From: Megasphaera_A sueciensis
GTDB lineage: Bacteria; Bacillota; Negativicutes; Veillonellales; Megasphaeraceae
Length of the DNA: 64,000 nucleotides
Reading direction: 5' to 3'
Assembly: GCF_050219315.1 (NCBI RefSeq)
Contig: NZ_CP116939.1
Span: 1,302,001-1,366,000, forward strand
The notes under the pieces were generated by a model that made no database searches, was not told where the DNA came from, and saw only the letters and a list, made by a program, of their open reading frames with translations. Shown here piece after piece: positions 54,279 through 61,896 of the stretch. Position numbers and translations under genes: made by a program. How positions within the stretch are numbered: position 1 is the first letter of the stretch; every line of letters begins with the position of its first letter.

Positions 54279-54509
54279 TCACTGTTTATCTTTAGATATA
54301 GTTTCTGATGGTGTTTCCTTTTGTTCTACCACTTTTTCTACATCAACAGGTTGTTTTTTTACATCTTCCGTAACTTCGCTGGAAGCTTTACGAAATTCCT
54401 GCAAACTTTTTCCCAATGCCTTACTCACTTCCGGAAGTTTTCCCGGGCCAAATACAATTAACGCAATTACTAAAATTAATATCAATTCACTCATACCAAT
54501 ATTGAACAT
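54279..54509 (-). CDS. tatA: Sec-independent translocase subunit TatA
   Basis: 76 residues from ATG 54509, preceded by GGAGG; the longer frame to 54539 contains that site. N-terminal membrane helix (ELILILVIALIVFGPGKLPE) with the Phe-Gly-Pro hinge, amphipathic helix (VSKALGKSLQEFRKASSE), then a charged tail. Oligomerises with TatC to form the export pore. Confidence 0.95.
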   Translation of the reverse strand: MFNIGMSELILILVIALIVFGPGKLPEVSKALGKSLQEFRKASSEVTEDVKKQPVDVEKVVEQKETPSETISKDKQ

Positions 54510-54651
54510 TGTAATTCCTCCATTCTTTATACTGCACAACAGTCATATATTTCCAACTTCCTACAAAATAAATTTTCCAGTAAAATACAGTCAAAAACAG
54601 TTGCAATACAGTAAGAAAGCTCCTGCATTGATTACAAGAGCTCCACATGGC

Positions 54652-55155
54652 CTATAAATAGTGAATTCGTGTCGGATCAAAGCGGTCTTCCTTTAATCGG
54701 GGATCTTTCACATTTTTTGCATACCCAAAAGGAATGATAGCAAAAGGTTGTAATTCTTCAGGAATGCCCATCAGACGTTTAACAAACTGCATACGCATCC
54801 GTATAGGAGAAACCCCAAGCCATACAGCACCCAATCCTAAATATACCGCTTCCAACAAAATGTTTTCGACAGCTGCACTCATATCAATATCAGCAAAAGA
54901 CTTAAAACGCAGCTTTTTTTCACTATAGCAAGCTACGATTGCCACCGGAGCATTGCGAACACAATTCGCATACGGACTGCACTGTGCCAATCCTTCCAAC
55001 AGTCTTCGGTCTCTGACAACATAAAATTCCCACGGTTGTTGATTACCGTCCGAAGGTGCTGCCATAGCTGCCCGTAATAATTTTTCTATTTTTTCATCTT
55101 CAACAGGAATATCTTCATAAGATCTAACACTCGTTCGCTTAAAAATCTCTTCCAC
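54652..55155 (-). CDS. Nitroreductase family protein
   Basis: 167 residues from a GTG at 55155. The start TSVRSYEDIPVEDEKIEKLL, APSDGNQQPWEFYVV and the later EAVYLGLGAVWLGV match small FMN-dependent nitroreductases; FMN contacts are the early R-S-Y and the SDGNQQPW segment. Reduces nitro compounds, flavins or quinones with NAD(P)H; physiological substrate unknown. Promoter with TATAAT about 25 bases upstream. Last chromosomal gene before the prophage junction. Confidence 0.9.
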   Translation of the reverse strand: MEEIFKRTSVRSYEDIPVEDEKIEKLLRAAMAAPSDGNQQPWEFYVVRDRRLLEGLAQCSPYANCVRNAPVAIVACYSEKKLRFKSFADIDMSAAVENILLEAVYLGLGAVWLGVSPIRMRMQFVKRLMGIPEELQPFAIIPFGYAKNVKDPRLKEDRFDPTRIHYL

Positions 55156-55494
55156 ACTCTCAGCCCCTTCTGAATGACTTTATTATATCATAATAAATAA
55201 AAAATCAGAATAATAACTTCATTTTTTGTAAGTTGTAATAGTTTTATTATATAAAAAACATGAAAAATTTATTTGTTTCTTTTATATATAACTATAATGA
55301 TTACAGGTTATTTAGCAACGTTTATCATTAAAATTTCTTCTGATCATATGCCATATTATCAGACTTTCGCTTTTTAAAATGCAAAACGGTTATAGCAGGA
55401 AAAATAATTTTTCTATCTTACATAGAATGAATCGTTTTTGGACGCTAAGATATTTTTACATATATTGTGTCCCGCAACACATATCCATTTATAT

Positions 55495-55547
55495 TGGTGC
55501 CGGGGGTGGGACTTGAACCCACACGGTGTTACCCGCCTGATTTTGAG
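55495..55547 (-). other. Attachment site: 3' half of a tRNA-Leu gene
   Basis: On the minus strand the sequence has the anticodon 3' arm (CTCAAAATCAGG), a class II variable arm, T-arm GGGTTCAAGTCCC and an acceptor end with CCA. The 5' half is missing: bases beyond 55547 cannot pair with the anticodon arm. This is the displaced fragment left when an element integrates into a tRNA gene; anticodon would be CAA. In the 776-base gap 55156-55931, the part 55180-55490 shows only AT-rich sequence. Confidence 0.82.
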
Positions 55548-55654
55548 TTACAAAATAGTTATTTTATAAATGGCTATTTAACGCCCAAACAGCTTAATAG
55601 AGCCATTCTTATACATGGATAAAAAACTATATTTCTCTATATTTTGGGGACACC

Positions 55655-55675
55655 TGTTGTCAAAATGTTGTCAAA
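55655..55675. repeat. Tandem TGTTGTCAAA boxes, possible integrase arm sites
   Basis: Two identical ten-base boxes at 55655-55664 and 55666-55675, spaced one helical turn, about 110 bases inside the element from the tRNA fragment. Confidence 0.45.
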
Positions 55676-55856
55676 TAAAGCACCCCCTCAAACCAAGTTA
55701 ATTCAACAATTTAATGTATATAATTGTAAAAACATCTTTTCTCAAAGCAACCATTTTCTCATACATCCGCTATTCTCTTTTCAGCTACATTGATCATATA
55801 ATTTTTGCAAGTCCGAGTCATGAATAATATATTGTGTTTTTATGATATTATTGCTC

Positions 55857-55885
55857 TTGACAAATTTAAACCCTTTTATTATAAT
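55857..55885 (+). promoter_or_regulatory. Perfect-consensus promoter
   Basis: TTGACA (55857-55862), 17-base spacer, TATAAT (55880-55885) on the plus strand, 47 bases before the 140-residue gene. Confidence 0.88.
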
Positions 55886-55896
55886 AGGTTTAAATT
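55863..55896. promoter_or_regulatory. Palindromic operator across the promoter
   Basis: Ten-base inverted repeat AATTTAAACC / GGTTTAAATT (55863-55872, 55887-55896), one arm next to the -35 and the other just after the -10. Suits a dimeric repressor, for instance the phage's own. Confidence 0.6.
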
Positions 55897-55931
55897 TAAA
55901 TGTATTGTTTTTTTGTTAAGGAGGTTTTATT

Positions 55932-56354
55932 ATGAATTCATTATCATACAGTGAGTTTTTATTATCAAGTCCTGGAAAAAGGGTAAGCACCGTCCTGTCT
56001 CTAACTAATGGAAAAGTAATTTTTGATTATCTGATAAAACCCATAAATATCACATCCATGATTATTTCTACCAAAAACGGGTTGCCAGCACTGGAAGGTT
56101 GCATTAAAGGGGTAGAAAAATTAGAAAGTGCAGCAAAAATGGATTTTAATAATAATCATCATAAACAAATAATAGGACTAATGGCATCTTATATCATGAA
56201 TTGTTTTGGATATTTTAAACTGTTCGATGAAACGGATAAATTTAACAAATCGTTAAATTTACAGTACTTTAAAACAGCTTCTATATACTCTAAGTTTGAT
56301 GAACAAAAAAGAACATACGATATCAATATTAATATCGTTGCCGTAACTAAATAA
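55932..56354 (+). CDS. Unknown prophage cargo protein
   Basis: 140 residues; AAGGAGG seven bases before ATG 55932. I recognise no family. The sequence has a Ser-rich start (NSLSYSEFLLSSPGKR), possible beta strands, a mid helix with Asn/His (NNNHHKQIIGLMASYIMN), no Cys pairs, no signal peptide. It stands alone on the plus strand next to the attachment site, has a strong controlled promoter and shares a terminator with the methyltransferase. The setting is that of a lysogenically expressed accessory gene, e.g. superinfection exclusion or host fitness; this is inference. Confidence 0.75.
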   Translation: MNSLSYSEFLLSSPGKRVSTVLSLTNGKVIFDYLIKPINITSMIISTKNGLPALEGCIKGVEKLESAAKMDFNNNHHKQIIGLMASYIMNCFGYFKLFDETDKFNKSLNLQYFKTASIYSKFDEQKRTYDININIVAVTK

Positions 56355-56373
56355 AAAGGTAATTTACAAAAAG

Positions 56374-56410
56374 AAGCGCTAAAGCATGATCCATTAATGC
56401 TTTAGCGCTT
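56374..56410. terminator. Bidirectional terminator in prophage cargo
   Basis: Fourteen-pair perfect stem (56374-56387 with 56397-56410) between convergent genes, T-rich on the plus side and A-rich on the other. Confidence 0.82.
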
Positions 56411-56503
56411 TCATTTTTATTATAATTATTTTAGCATATTAGTTTTAAACTGTCCTATTAAACAATATAGATTATAAAGAAAAAATAAATTGTTTTTTAT
56501 AAT

Positions 56504-57232
56504 TTATACATCCATCATCCTTTGTTCAGCCACATCATAATACACTGCCGTCTTTTCAAAACCAATGTACTGCCGGCCATGTTTTTTTGCTGCAATACAA
56601 GTCGTACCGCTGCCGGCAAACGGATCTAGAATTACGGAATCTTCCGGAACGATCTGGACAAGCTCTTCCATGAATGGTGTCGGCTTACCGGTCAAATGAA
56701 ATTTGTCTTTCTGCCTTACCGGGAAGTCAAAACACCCGGGATACGGACCTGCATGTTTGGCATGTGAACACTTCCCGTTTGTGCCCCACACAATGTATTC
56801 ACATTGATGCCTAAAATAGCCCTTATGCGGGGCTCTCGCCCCAAGTCCTTTATTCCATGAAACAATCCCACGCCATATCAAGCCACCCATCTGCAGAACA
56901 TCGGAAGCCGTCGGCATTTGCCGCCAATCAGTAAACATAAGGAAGTATCCTTCTGGCTTAAGAATACGTTGACAATCATTGATCCACATCGTACACCAAT
57001 GCAACCACGACCGCTGATCCATGGTATCACCGGCAAAATCCGGTCGATGGACAATTTTATTTCCCGATTGTTCGTACTTACTGGATGGCGTTTGCGCTCG
57101 CGCATTTGCTGTTTGACCACCGCTGCAGTATGGTGGATCTGTAATAACAGCATCCACGGAATTATCTTCAAGCTGCTGCAGCAATTCGATTGAATCACCA
57201 CATATAATTTGATTTAAAAATCGTTCGTTCGT
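56504..57232 (-). CDS. DNA methyltransferase with apparent ACG start
   Basis: Class alpha/beta N4/N6-type methyltransferase: CGDSIELL near the N-terminus, catalytic DPPY, FAGSGTT for SAM binding, and YIGFEKTAVYYDVAEQRM at the end. The nearest in-frame start-like codon downstream (TTG 57184) would remove the conserved N-terminal strand. Reading upstream in frame gives NERFLNQIICGD preceded by ACG at 57230-57232, at correct distance from GAGGTGG; no ATG, GTG or TTG lies in frame before a TGA. So either ACG is used weakly, or the start was lost by one transition, or the CGAA repeat (57222-57232) has shifted the frame. Own promoter upstream. GC is higher than the neighbouring cassette. Confidence 0.85.
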   Translation of the reverse strand, partial: TNERFLNQIICGDSIELLQQLEDNSVDAVITDPPYCSGGQTANARAQTPSSKYEQSGNKIVHRPDFAGDTMDQRSWLHWCTMWINDCQRILKPEGYFLMFTDWRQMPTASDVLQMGGLIWRGIVSWNKGLGARAPHKGYFRHQCEYIVWGTNGKCSHAKHAGPYPGCFDFPVRQKDKFHLTGKPTPFMEELVQIVPEDSVILDPFAGSGTTCIAAKKHGRQYIGFEKTAVYYDVAEQRMMDV

Positions 57233-57273
57233 ACAACCACCTCACAATAATAGATTTTGACTAGTCCAGTATT

Positions 57274-57302
57274 ATTGTATCATGATGGTGGTTATAAGGC
57301 AA
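57274..57302 (-). promoter_or_regulatory. Promoter of the methyltransferase
   Basis: Minus strand TTGCCT (57297-57302), 17-base spacer, TACAAT (57274-57279), about 40 bases before the ribosome site. Confidence 0.55.
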
Positions 57303-57330
57303 ACATTTGTTCTGTATAAAATGATTTGAA

Positions 57331-58995
57331 TTAAATTCTAAAAAATTTATCTTTAGCGGATAAAGATAATACTACTTCATCATCCTTTATACCTAATCGC
57401 GCTATTCGGTCACTCAATATTGGAATAATATACTGCCCTGAGAAATTTCTACCTTCATCAACAATTTTCGTCAACTCCATTAAATCAATATTCTCCATTT
57501 TATCGTGAATAAGGAAAGTAGGCATATGATATTTTTTTTCGATTATTAAATCTATATGTGCCATGTCAAAACAAGTAATCATTGCTTTTTTTATTCCGGT
57601 ACCGGGTTTACCATTTAATCCAACTATTTTTATAGGAAAAGAATCCTCTTTAGCATCAAAAACAATTGCATAACTTTCTCCGATTATGTTATGCGTTAAA
57701 CGTTTAAAATAAAAATTTAATCGTTCTATAATTTCACTTCTTTTCTCAGAATTATCGTTCTTAATTAGTTTATTTCTAATATTATTGTTTTCAATTTCTT
57801 TTTGTTGTTTAACATATTGATAATCGCTAATATAGGTTTCAAGTTTGATTTTATTTGTGACAAACTCATTATATTTTTCTTCAAATTTGTCTTTCAATAC
57901 AACATTAAAAGACACATACTTACTCTCATAAATTTTTCTCTGTTCTTGAAGTTTTAGTGCTAATTGTTGTGTTTCTTTCGTTATTTCATTTAACGTATCT
58001 TGTAGCATTTCTATTCTTTTATTTACCATACTATTATGAAAATTTGTCAAATCATTAAAATCATATAGTGATTCACTTAAATGCAACTTAGTTTCTGCAT
58101 ATAATTCTTTCAACATTTTTATATCAACTGAAAAAAAATTTTCCTTTTCTCTTTCTATTTTTGCTTTCATCAAATCTTGTTTCAATCGAAGTCGTGCATA
58201 TTTAAGTTCTAACTTCTGTATATTGGATAATAGAAGCTGATTTTCATTTATTTTAGTGGCATAATCATCAACAACTGTTACTTCAGCATACGCTTTTTTA
58301 AACTTATCAATTTCCTCTGTCATTAAGTTAATTTTAGTTTCAAATTCAGTTAATGAAGATATTGAATTTTTTCTATAAATAGCCTCAATATCCTTATCAA
58401 TTTTTTCATTTTCCTCTAAAATATTGACATTTTCTGATTTTGTATTATCAATACCAAATAAATAGTTATACACCGCCTGATATTTATAATTTTTTGGGTA
58501 AGTTCCTAGAAATTTTAACAATGCCGCTTCATTAGCGTTATCTAACCGTATAAACTTAGAAATTAATTGGCGTAATGTAGGCACATTATTTTTATTATCA
58601 AAGACAATACTATTAAGTTTACAACAATATATTTGTAAGTTGTTAACAGCTTCGCCATCTATTTCATATGTACCATTTTTATATAGTGATCGTTTAAAAA
58701 CATGTTTTTTATTACCAATTTTACAAGTTAATATTGCAATAACTTTGTAATCTTCCAAAAATTGTCCAACAATTATATTTTCTCCAGTATCTTTTTCCTT
58801 ATATAAACTAGATACTGACCGTGCCCCCAAACAAAGGTCTATAACTTTTACTGCTGTGGTTTTACCAATATTACTACCACTATTGATTTTATTAGTTTTA
58901 TCAACAATTAAAGACAGTCCAGTTTTATTAAATGATATAGTTCGGATAATCTCATTGGTGGTAGATTTAATAACTTCTAACTTTATTAGTTGCAT
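57331..58995 (-). CDS. ABC-3C system ATPase, DUF2326 family
   Basis: 554 residues. RecN/SMC-like ABC ATPase: Walker A GSNIGKTT (residues 40-47), long coiled-coil middle (~180-430, many Glu/Lys/Leu), and a C-terminal lobe with LIHDKMENIDLMEL (Walker B region) and FSGQYIIPILSD. This organisation fits DUF2326, the ATPase of ABC-three-component (ABC-3C) conflict systems described from comparative genomics by Aravind and co-workers. It overlaps the 76-residue middle-component gene by ten bases and has GAGGTGG before the ATG. About 27% GC, far below the chromosome. Target unknown; a role in antiphage defence is predicted for the class. Confidence 0.83.
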   Translation of the reverse strand: MQLIKLEVIKSTTNEIIRTISFNKTGLSLIVDKTNKINSGSNIGKTTAVKVIDLCLGARSVSSLYKEKDTGENIIVGQFLEDYKVIAILTCKIGNKKHVFKRSLYKNGTYEIDGEAVNNLQIYCCKLNSIVFDNKNNVPTLRQLISKFIRLDNANEAALLKFLGTYPKNYKYQAVYNYLFGIDNTKSENVNILEENEKIDKDIEAIYRKNSISSLTEFETKINLMTEEIDKFKKAYAEVTVVDDYATKINENQLLLSNIQKLELKYARLRLKQDLMKAKIEREKENFFSVDIKMLKELYAETKLHLSESLYDFNDLTNFHNSMVNKRIEMLQDTLNEITKETQQLALKLQEQRKIYESKYVSFNVVLKDKFEEKYNEFVTNKIKLETYISDYQYVKQQKEIENNNIRNKLIKNDNSEKRSEIIERLNFYFKRLTHNIIGESYAIVFDAKEDSFPIKIVGLNGKPGTGIKKAMITCFDMAHIDLIIEKKYHMPTFLIHDKMENIDLMELTKIVDEGRNFSGQYIIPILSDRIARLGIKDDEVVLSLSAKDKFFRI

Positions 58996-59216
58996 AATAC
59001 CACCTCATTTTTTTTATTAATTTCTTTAATAACTCCAATTAGAAACAACCAATCAATTGTCAAAATAAAGATAGAGTATTCCATCTTTTGATTTTTACAA
59101 TATTGATATAACCTATCAAATGTAATACTACATTGATGACTTTCAAAATATGTTAGTATAATACTTCCTGAATATAATATGGAATTTTTAGGACTATTTT
59201 CATAATCAACAATCAT
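58986..59216 (-). CDS. ABC-3C middle component, MC6-like
   Basis: 76 residues. PKNSILYSGSIILTYFE at the start, then a helical pair ending in SIFILTIDWLFLIGVIKEIN, matching the small winged-helix-like middle components (MC6 type) that link the ATPase with the effector in ABC-3C systems. Preceded by AGAGGGG. Overlaps the ATPase gene by ten bases; a 176-base gap separates it from the upstream gene and holds a hairpin near 59285-59325, perhaps adjusting expression. Confidence 0.72.
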   Translation of the reverse strand: MIVDYENSPKNSILYSGSIILTYFESHQCSITFDRLYQYCKNQKMEYSIFILTIDWLFLIGVIKEINKKNEVVLCN

Positions 59217-59392
59217 AAAGCAAAACCCCTCTTTAAATCAAATTACTTTTTCCTGAATTACCGGAATAATATTGCTAATGTATTTATTAAGCCGAGTAAA
59301 TACTATAAAATCGCATAGTACTCTATTCGAATCAGCCGAATACATTAAAAATAATGATAGTTTTTATTTTCAAAGCTTATAATGTTTTCTCG

Positions 59393-59959
59393 TTATGTTT
59401 TATCGAGAGTTCCGCTTCTTTTAGATGTCTCAATCGGTATTAAAATTTTACATTCATAAAATACATATGCTGTAATAGAATTTAAATACGTAATTTTTTT
59501 ATTAGTTTCTATGTCTGATTGTCTGTTATTAAAAATTTGGGCGCTTATAATTTCAATTATACGATTATATATTTTATCCGAATGGTCCTTAATACATTGT
59601 TCATTTTCAATATCAATATGTAAATCAGTTAATACGTCTATATATGTTTCCCAATAATAATCATATAAGTCACTTCTAATAGATGCTTCTAAATTGCCAA
59701 TCTCGTCTATAGCATCTTCTACAATGTTGTACGAATCAATAAAACATTTTTTAATTTTATGTTGTAAATTATTAGAAAAACAATTTAATATTATTTTATC
59801 ATCTATAGTATACGCTTGTGTCTTTTTTTGTTTAATGCGATTTATATCATTTTTGATATCCACCATTTTAATAATTATTTTACTAATATCAGAAACTTCC
59901 ATTGTAGTAGCATCGGTAATCAAAGTTTTCACATTATCAATATTAAATGTATCACTCAT
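59393..59959 (-). CDS. Probable ABC-3C third component (C-terminal-domain-type)
   Basis: 188 residues, mostly helical and acidic: KCFIDSYNIVEDAIDEIGNL, DLYDYYWETYIDVLTDLHID, DKIYNRIIEIISAQIFNNRQ. By position, size and helical pattern it fits the C-terminal domain that third components share, but no N-terminal effector domain is fused. It begins SDTFNIDNV, and the protein encoded immediately upstream contains SFNIENV near its C-terminus. It starts ten bases after that gene's stop. The role as ABC-3C partner is inferred from gene order. Confidence 0.6.
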   Translation of the reverse strand: MSDTFNIDNVKTLITDATTMEVSDISKIIIKMVDIKNDINRIKQKKTQAYTIDDKIILNCFSNNLQHKIKKCFIDSYNIVEDAIDEIGNLEASIRSDLYDYYWETYIDVLTDLHIDIENEQCIKDHSDKIYNRIIEIISAQIFNNRQSDIETNKKITYLNSITAYVFYECKILIPIETSKRSGTLDKT

Positions 59960-59969
59960 TTTTCTGCCC

Positions 59970-60185
59970 CTATTTCACTGATTTACGATTATCGAATTTT
60001 CCTACATTTTCAATGTTAAAACTATCTTGACTTGTAATGGTCGAATTTTTATTAAATATCAGTTCTATTTTATTCTGTATTGCTAAACATTTGTTCTTTT
60101 GACGCCGACTCAAAAAGAACATAATAATACTCCCAATTCCAGCAACTATTGATATCACCGTATTAACATCCTTTAAAATATCCAT
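59970..60185 (-). CDS. Small single-span membrane protein of the ABC-3C cassette
   Basis: 71 residues from ATG 60185 (GAGAGGG upstream); the frame extends to 60245 but without a ribosome site. One membrane helix (VISIVAGIGSIIMFFLSRRQ, short N-terminus outside by charge), then a basic helix and a tail containing SFNIENVGKFDN. Directly coupled to the helical 188-residue gene. It may be the membrane effector part of the system, encoded apart instead of fused; this is inference. Not a recognised family. Confidence 0.62.
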   Translation of the reverse strand: MDILKDVNTVISIVAGIGSIIMFFLSRRQKNKCLAIQNKIELIFNKNSTITSQDSFNIENVGKFDNRKSVK

Positions 60186-60669
60186 ATATAACCCTCTCTG
60201 TTTTTTTATAAATAGATACACTCCACCTATAAACCATGCACACATAATTCTGTAGTGGTCCTATGTCAATATTTAGTACAAAATAAAATGAGAAATGTAT
60301 CCTCGGTTTAACTTGCCAACAAGGCATCTTTTTCTGACACTGCTGATACAATTTTTCATATTCGTCTGGCGACATGTAATCGCAATGACTGTGAATCCGT
60401 ACCGTATTGTAAAACGTTTCCAAGTATTCAAACACTAACGTATACGCATGTTGATAATCTCGGATCCGGAACCGATTCAGCCATTCCCGTTTAATCAACG
60501 AATGAAAAGACTCAATGCAGGCATTATCCCAAGGAAACGCTTTTTTGGAATAACTGCGTTGCATGTTTTTCGTAGCTCGTATATACTCCCGCGAAACGTA
60601 AGCGCTGCCGCGATCCGAATGAATAACCACCGGTTGGTCTAATAATTGTTTATCAAAGTGCTTCGCCAT
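60163..60669 (-). pseudogene. Truncated IS3-family transposase (rve domain C-terminal part)
   Basis: 168-codon frame. It keeps the second catalytic Asp (VIHSDRGSAYVS) and the Glu (FPWDNACIESFHSLIKRE) of the DDE triad and the HSHCDYMSPDEYEKL end, but lacks the N-terminal domain with the first Asp. A good ribosome site (GGGAGG) stands before its ATG, as expected if the element's original first start was joined to the 3' part by deletion. The frame reads out through the inverted repeat into the cassette promoter and overlaps the small membrane gene; those last ~45 codons are not transposase. Non-functional. Confidence 0.85.
60241..60269 (-). promoter_or_regulatory. Promoter upstream of the ABC-3C cassette, at the IS end
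   Basis: Minus strand perfect TTGACA (60264-60269), 17-base spacer, weak TATGTG (60241-60246). The -35 lies just outside the IS inverted repeat, so the insertion may have built or altered it. Confidence 0.4.
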
Positions 60670-60747
60670 GATAAGTTCCTCCCGTTCCTGATACTTCTAT
60701 TGTATCATGGTTTCATGTATAGGGTTTTCTCATTTTGGCTTGTACTA
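60274..60747 (-). mobile_element. Internally deleted IS3-family element
   Basis: 474 bases between imperfect 22-base inverted repeats (60274-60295 and 60726-60747, sharing TAGTACAA and AAAATGAGAAA). Inside is only the 3' part of the transposase. Too short for a working IS3 element (normally over 1.2 kb). Outer ends may extend a few bases; no clear target duplication seen. Confidence 0.75.
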
Positions 60748-60901
60748 TTTTTATTCTAGCAGCATAGTATATTTGCATTATTATAACATATTTTCCCCTA
60801 AAGAGGACAGCAAAAACAAAAAAGTCAATAGAAAAAATTCAATTATACAAATTTTTAGAAAAAAATTTCTAGCGCATGGTTTGGGTAAAAGTGTTAAAAA
60901 G

Positions 60902-60937
60902 AAAAAAACCGGACCACTCATCTACTGAGCAGCCCGG
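60902..60937 (-). terminator. Terminator of the phage lysis operon
   Basis: Twelve-pair stem with G-T pairs (60909-60920 with 60926-60937) and seven T on the minus strand. Between this and the IS element (60748-60901) no gene is seen. Confidence 0.82.
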
Positions 60938-60962
60938 CTTATTTATCATTTTATCTTATATT

Positions 60963-61244
60963 TTATTCTTTTACCAAATCCACTAATCCCGCTTGAATAC
61001 TTGCCACAATGGAAGTCACAGCGTTGTTGATTGCCGTAACGTACAAACGATTACGGATTTTTACCCACACGCTGGACGTCGTGCTGATCTCTGCTTCCAA
61101 AGGATCCGTGATGGTTTTAATCTGGGCCTGTACCAAGGGTGTCAATTCGTCTACGCTCAAACTACCCAATAAAGATGTTGCCTGGTCTTTAGCTAAAGAG
61201 GTTACTTCCGTTACTACTGTGTTCAAAATTTCTTCTTTTGTCAT
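60963..61244 (-). CDS. Phage protein of unknown function
   Basis: 93 residues, ATG 61244 after AAGGAGAA. Mostly helical (TKEEILNTVVTEVTSLAKDQ, then repeated A/V/I-rich stretches, ending AGLVDLVKE). No membrane segment of clear length and no recognised family. Last gene of the lysis operon, directly before the terminator; genes here in related phages are often lysis accessories or superinfection proteins, but nothing in the sequence decides it. Confidence 0.7.
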   Translation of the reverse strand: MTKEEILNTVVTEVTSLAKDQATSLLGSLSVDELTPLVQAQIKTITDPLEAEISTTSSVWVKIRNRLYVTAINNAVTSIVASIQAGLVDLVKE

Positions 61245-61341
61245 AATTGATTTCTCCTTTTATATACACTAAAATTCATAAAATAGTTACAAAACGTGTT
61301 TGGCCAAACTTATTCTTGATACTTTTATGCACAATGCCGTA

Positions 61342-61896
61342 TTACAGCGTGCATTCATAATCGGTAATGCCTCTGGCAATCGCACGGGCAAAATCGTCCT
61401 CGTAGTCTACCAACAACTGTGCATCGGCATCATTGTCAATAAATGCCATTTCAACAAGGCACGCCGGCATATCCGTATGCTTAATAACGATAAGCCCAGG
61501 CATTTCCTTTACACCGCGATCAACGGTACCTATGCTATTGATGATCTGAGACTGAATGCATTGTGCCAATTGCCCTCCAGCGTCATTCCTGTCATAGCAT
61601 TCGACTTCCGTTCCACGGGCCTGCGTATTGGCAGCATTACAATGAATACTTATAAATACGTCTGCCGACCAATCATTTGCCTCTGCACATACAGCAACAG
61701 GACGATCCGCATACTGACTGTCGTAATAGAGATTATCGCTCTGCAGCAGCTGCACTTCACAACCGGCTGCCTCCAAGTACCCTTTTACACGATCCCCCAC
61801 TCTGGCAGCAACATCACATTCCCGCAAGCCTGAATTCGGATTCACGGCCCCACTGTCATAATCAATATCGTGCCCTGGATTAATAAATACTTTCAT
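61342..61896 (-). CDS. Endolysin, N-acetylmuramoyl-L-alanine amidase (Amidase_3)
   Basis: 184 residues, catalytic domain only. Zinc ligands and landmarks: VFINPGHD at the start, GLRECDVA, DVFISIHCNAAN, GTEVECY and the catalytic Glu in CLVEMAFIDND. Cuts the amide bond between muramic acid and the stem peptide during lysis. No separate cell-wall-binding domain and no signal peptide, so release through the holin is expected. Overlaps the holin stop by one base. Confidence 0.93.
   Translation of the reverse strand: MKVFINPGHDIDYDSGAVNPNSGLRECDVAARVGDRVKGYLEAAGCEVQLLQSDNLYYDSQYADRPVAVCAEANDWSADVFISIHCNAANTQARGTEVECYDRNDAGGQLAQCIQSQIINSIGTVDRGVKEMPGLIVIKHTDMPACLVEMAFIDNDADAQLLVDYEDDFARAIARGITDYECTL

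Noticed and set aside
55625..55760. C-terminal end of an integrase next to the tRNA fragment
   Set aside because: A short integrase-tail-like reading appears on the minus strand, but stop codons interrupt it immediately upstream and no Arg/His/Tyr motif is present.
60163..60241. Last ~25 codons of the transposase-like frame
   Set aside because: They read past the IS inverted repeat into the promoter and start of the small membrane gene, so they are read-through, not protein domain.
60909..60920. Outer end of the IS element near GGACCACT, similar to 60251-60261
   Set aside because: The match is short and fully explained as one arm of the phage terminator stem; the better inverted repeats are at 60274 and 60726.
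60707..60928. 73-codon plus-strand frame
   Set aside because: It begins inside the IS end, crosses AT-rich spacer and ends in the phage terminator; composition is low complexity.
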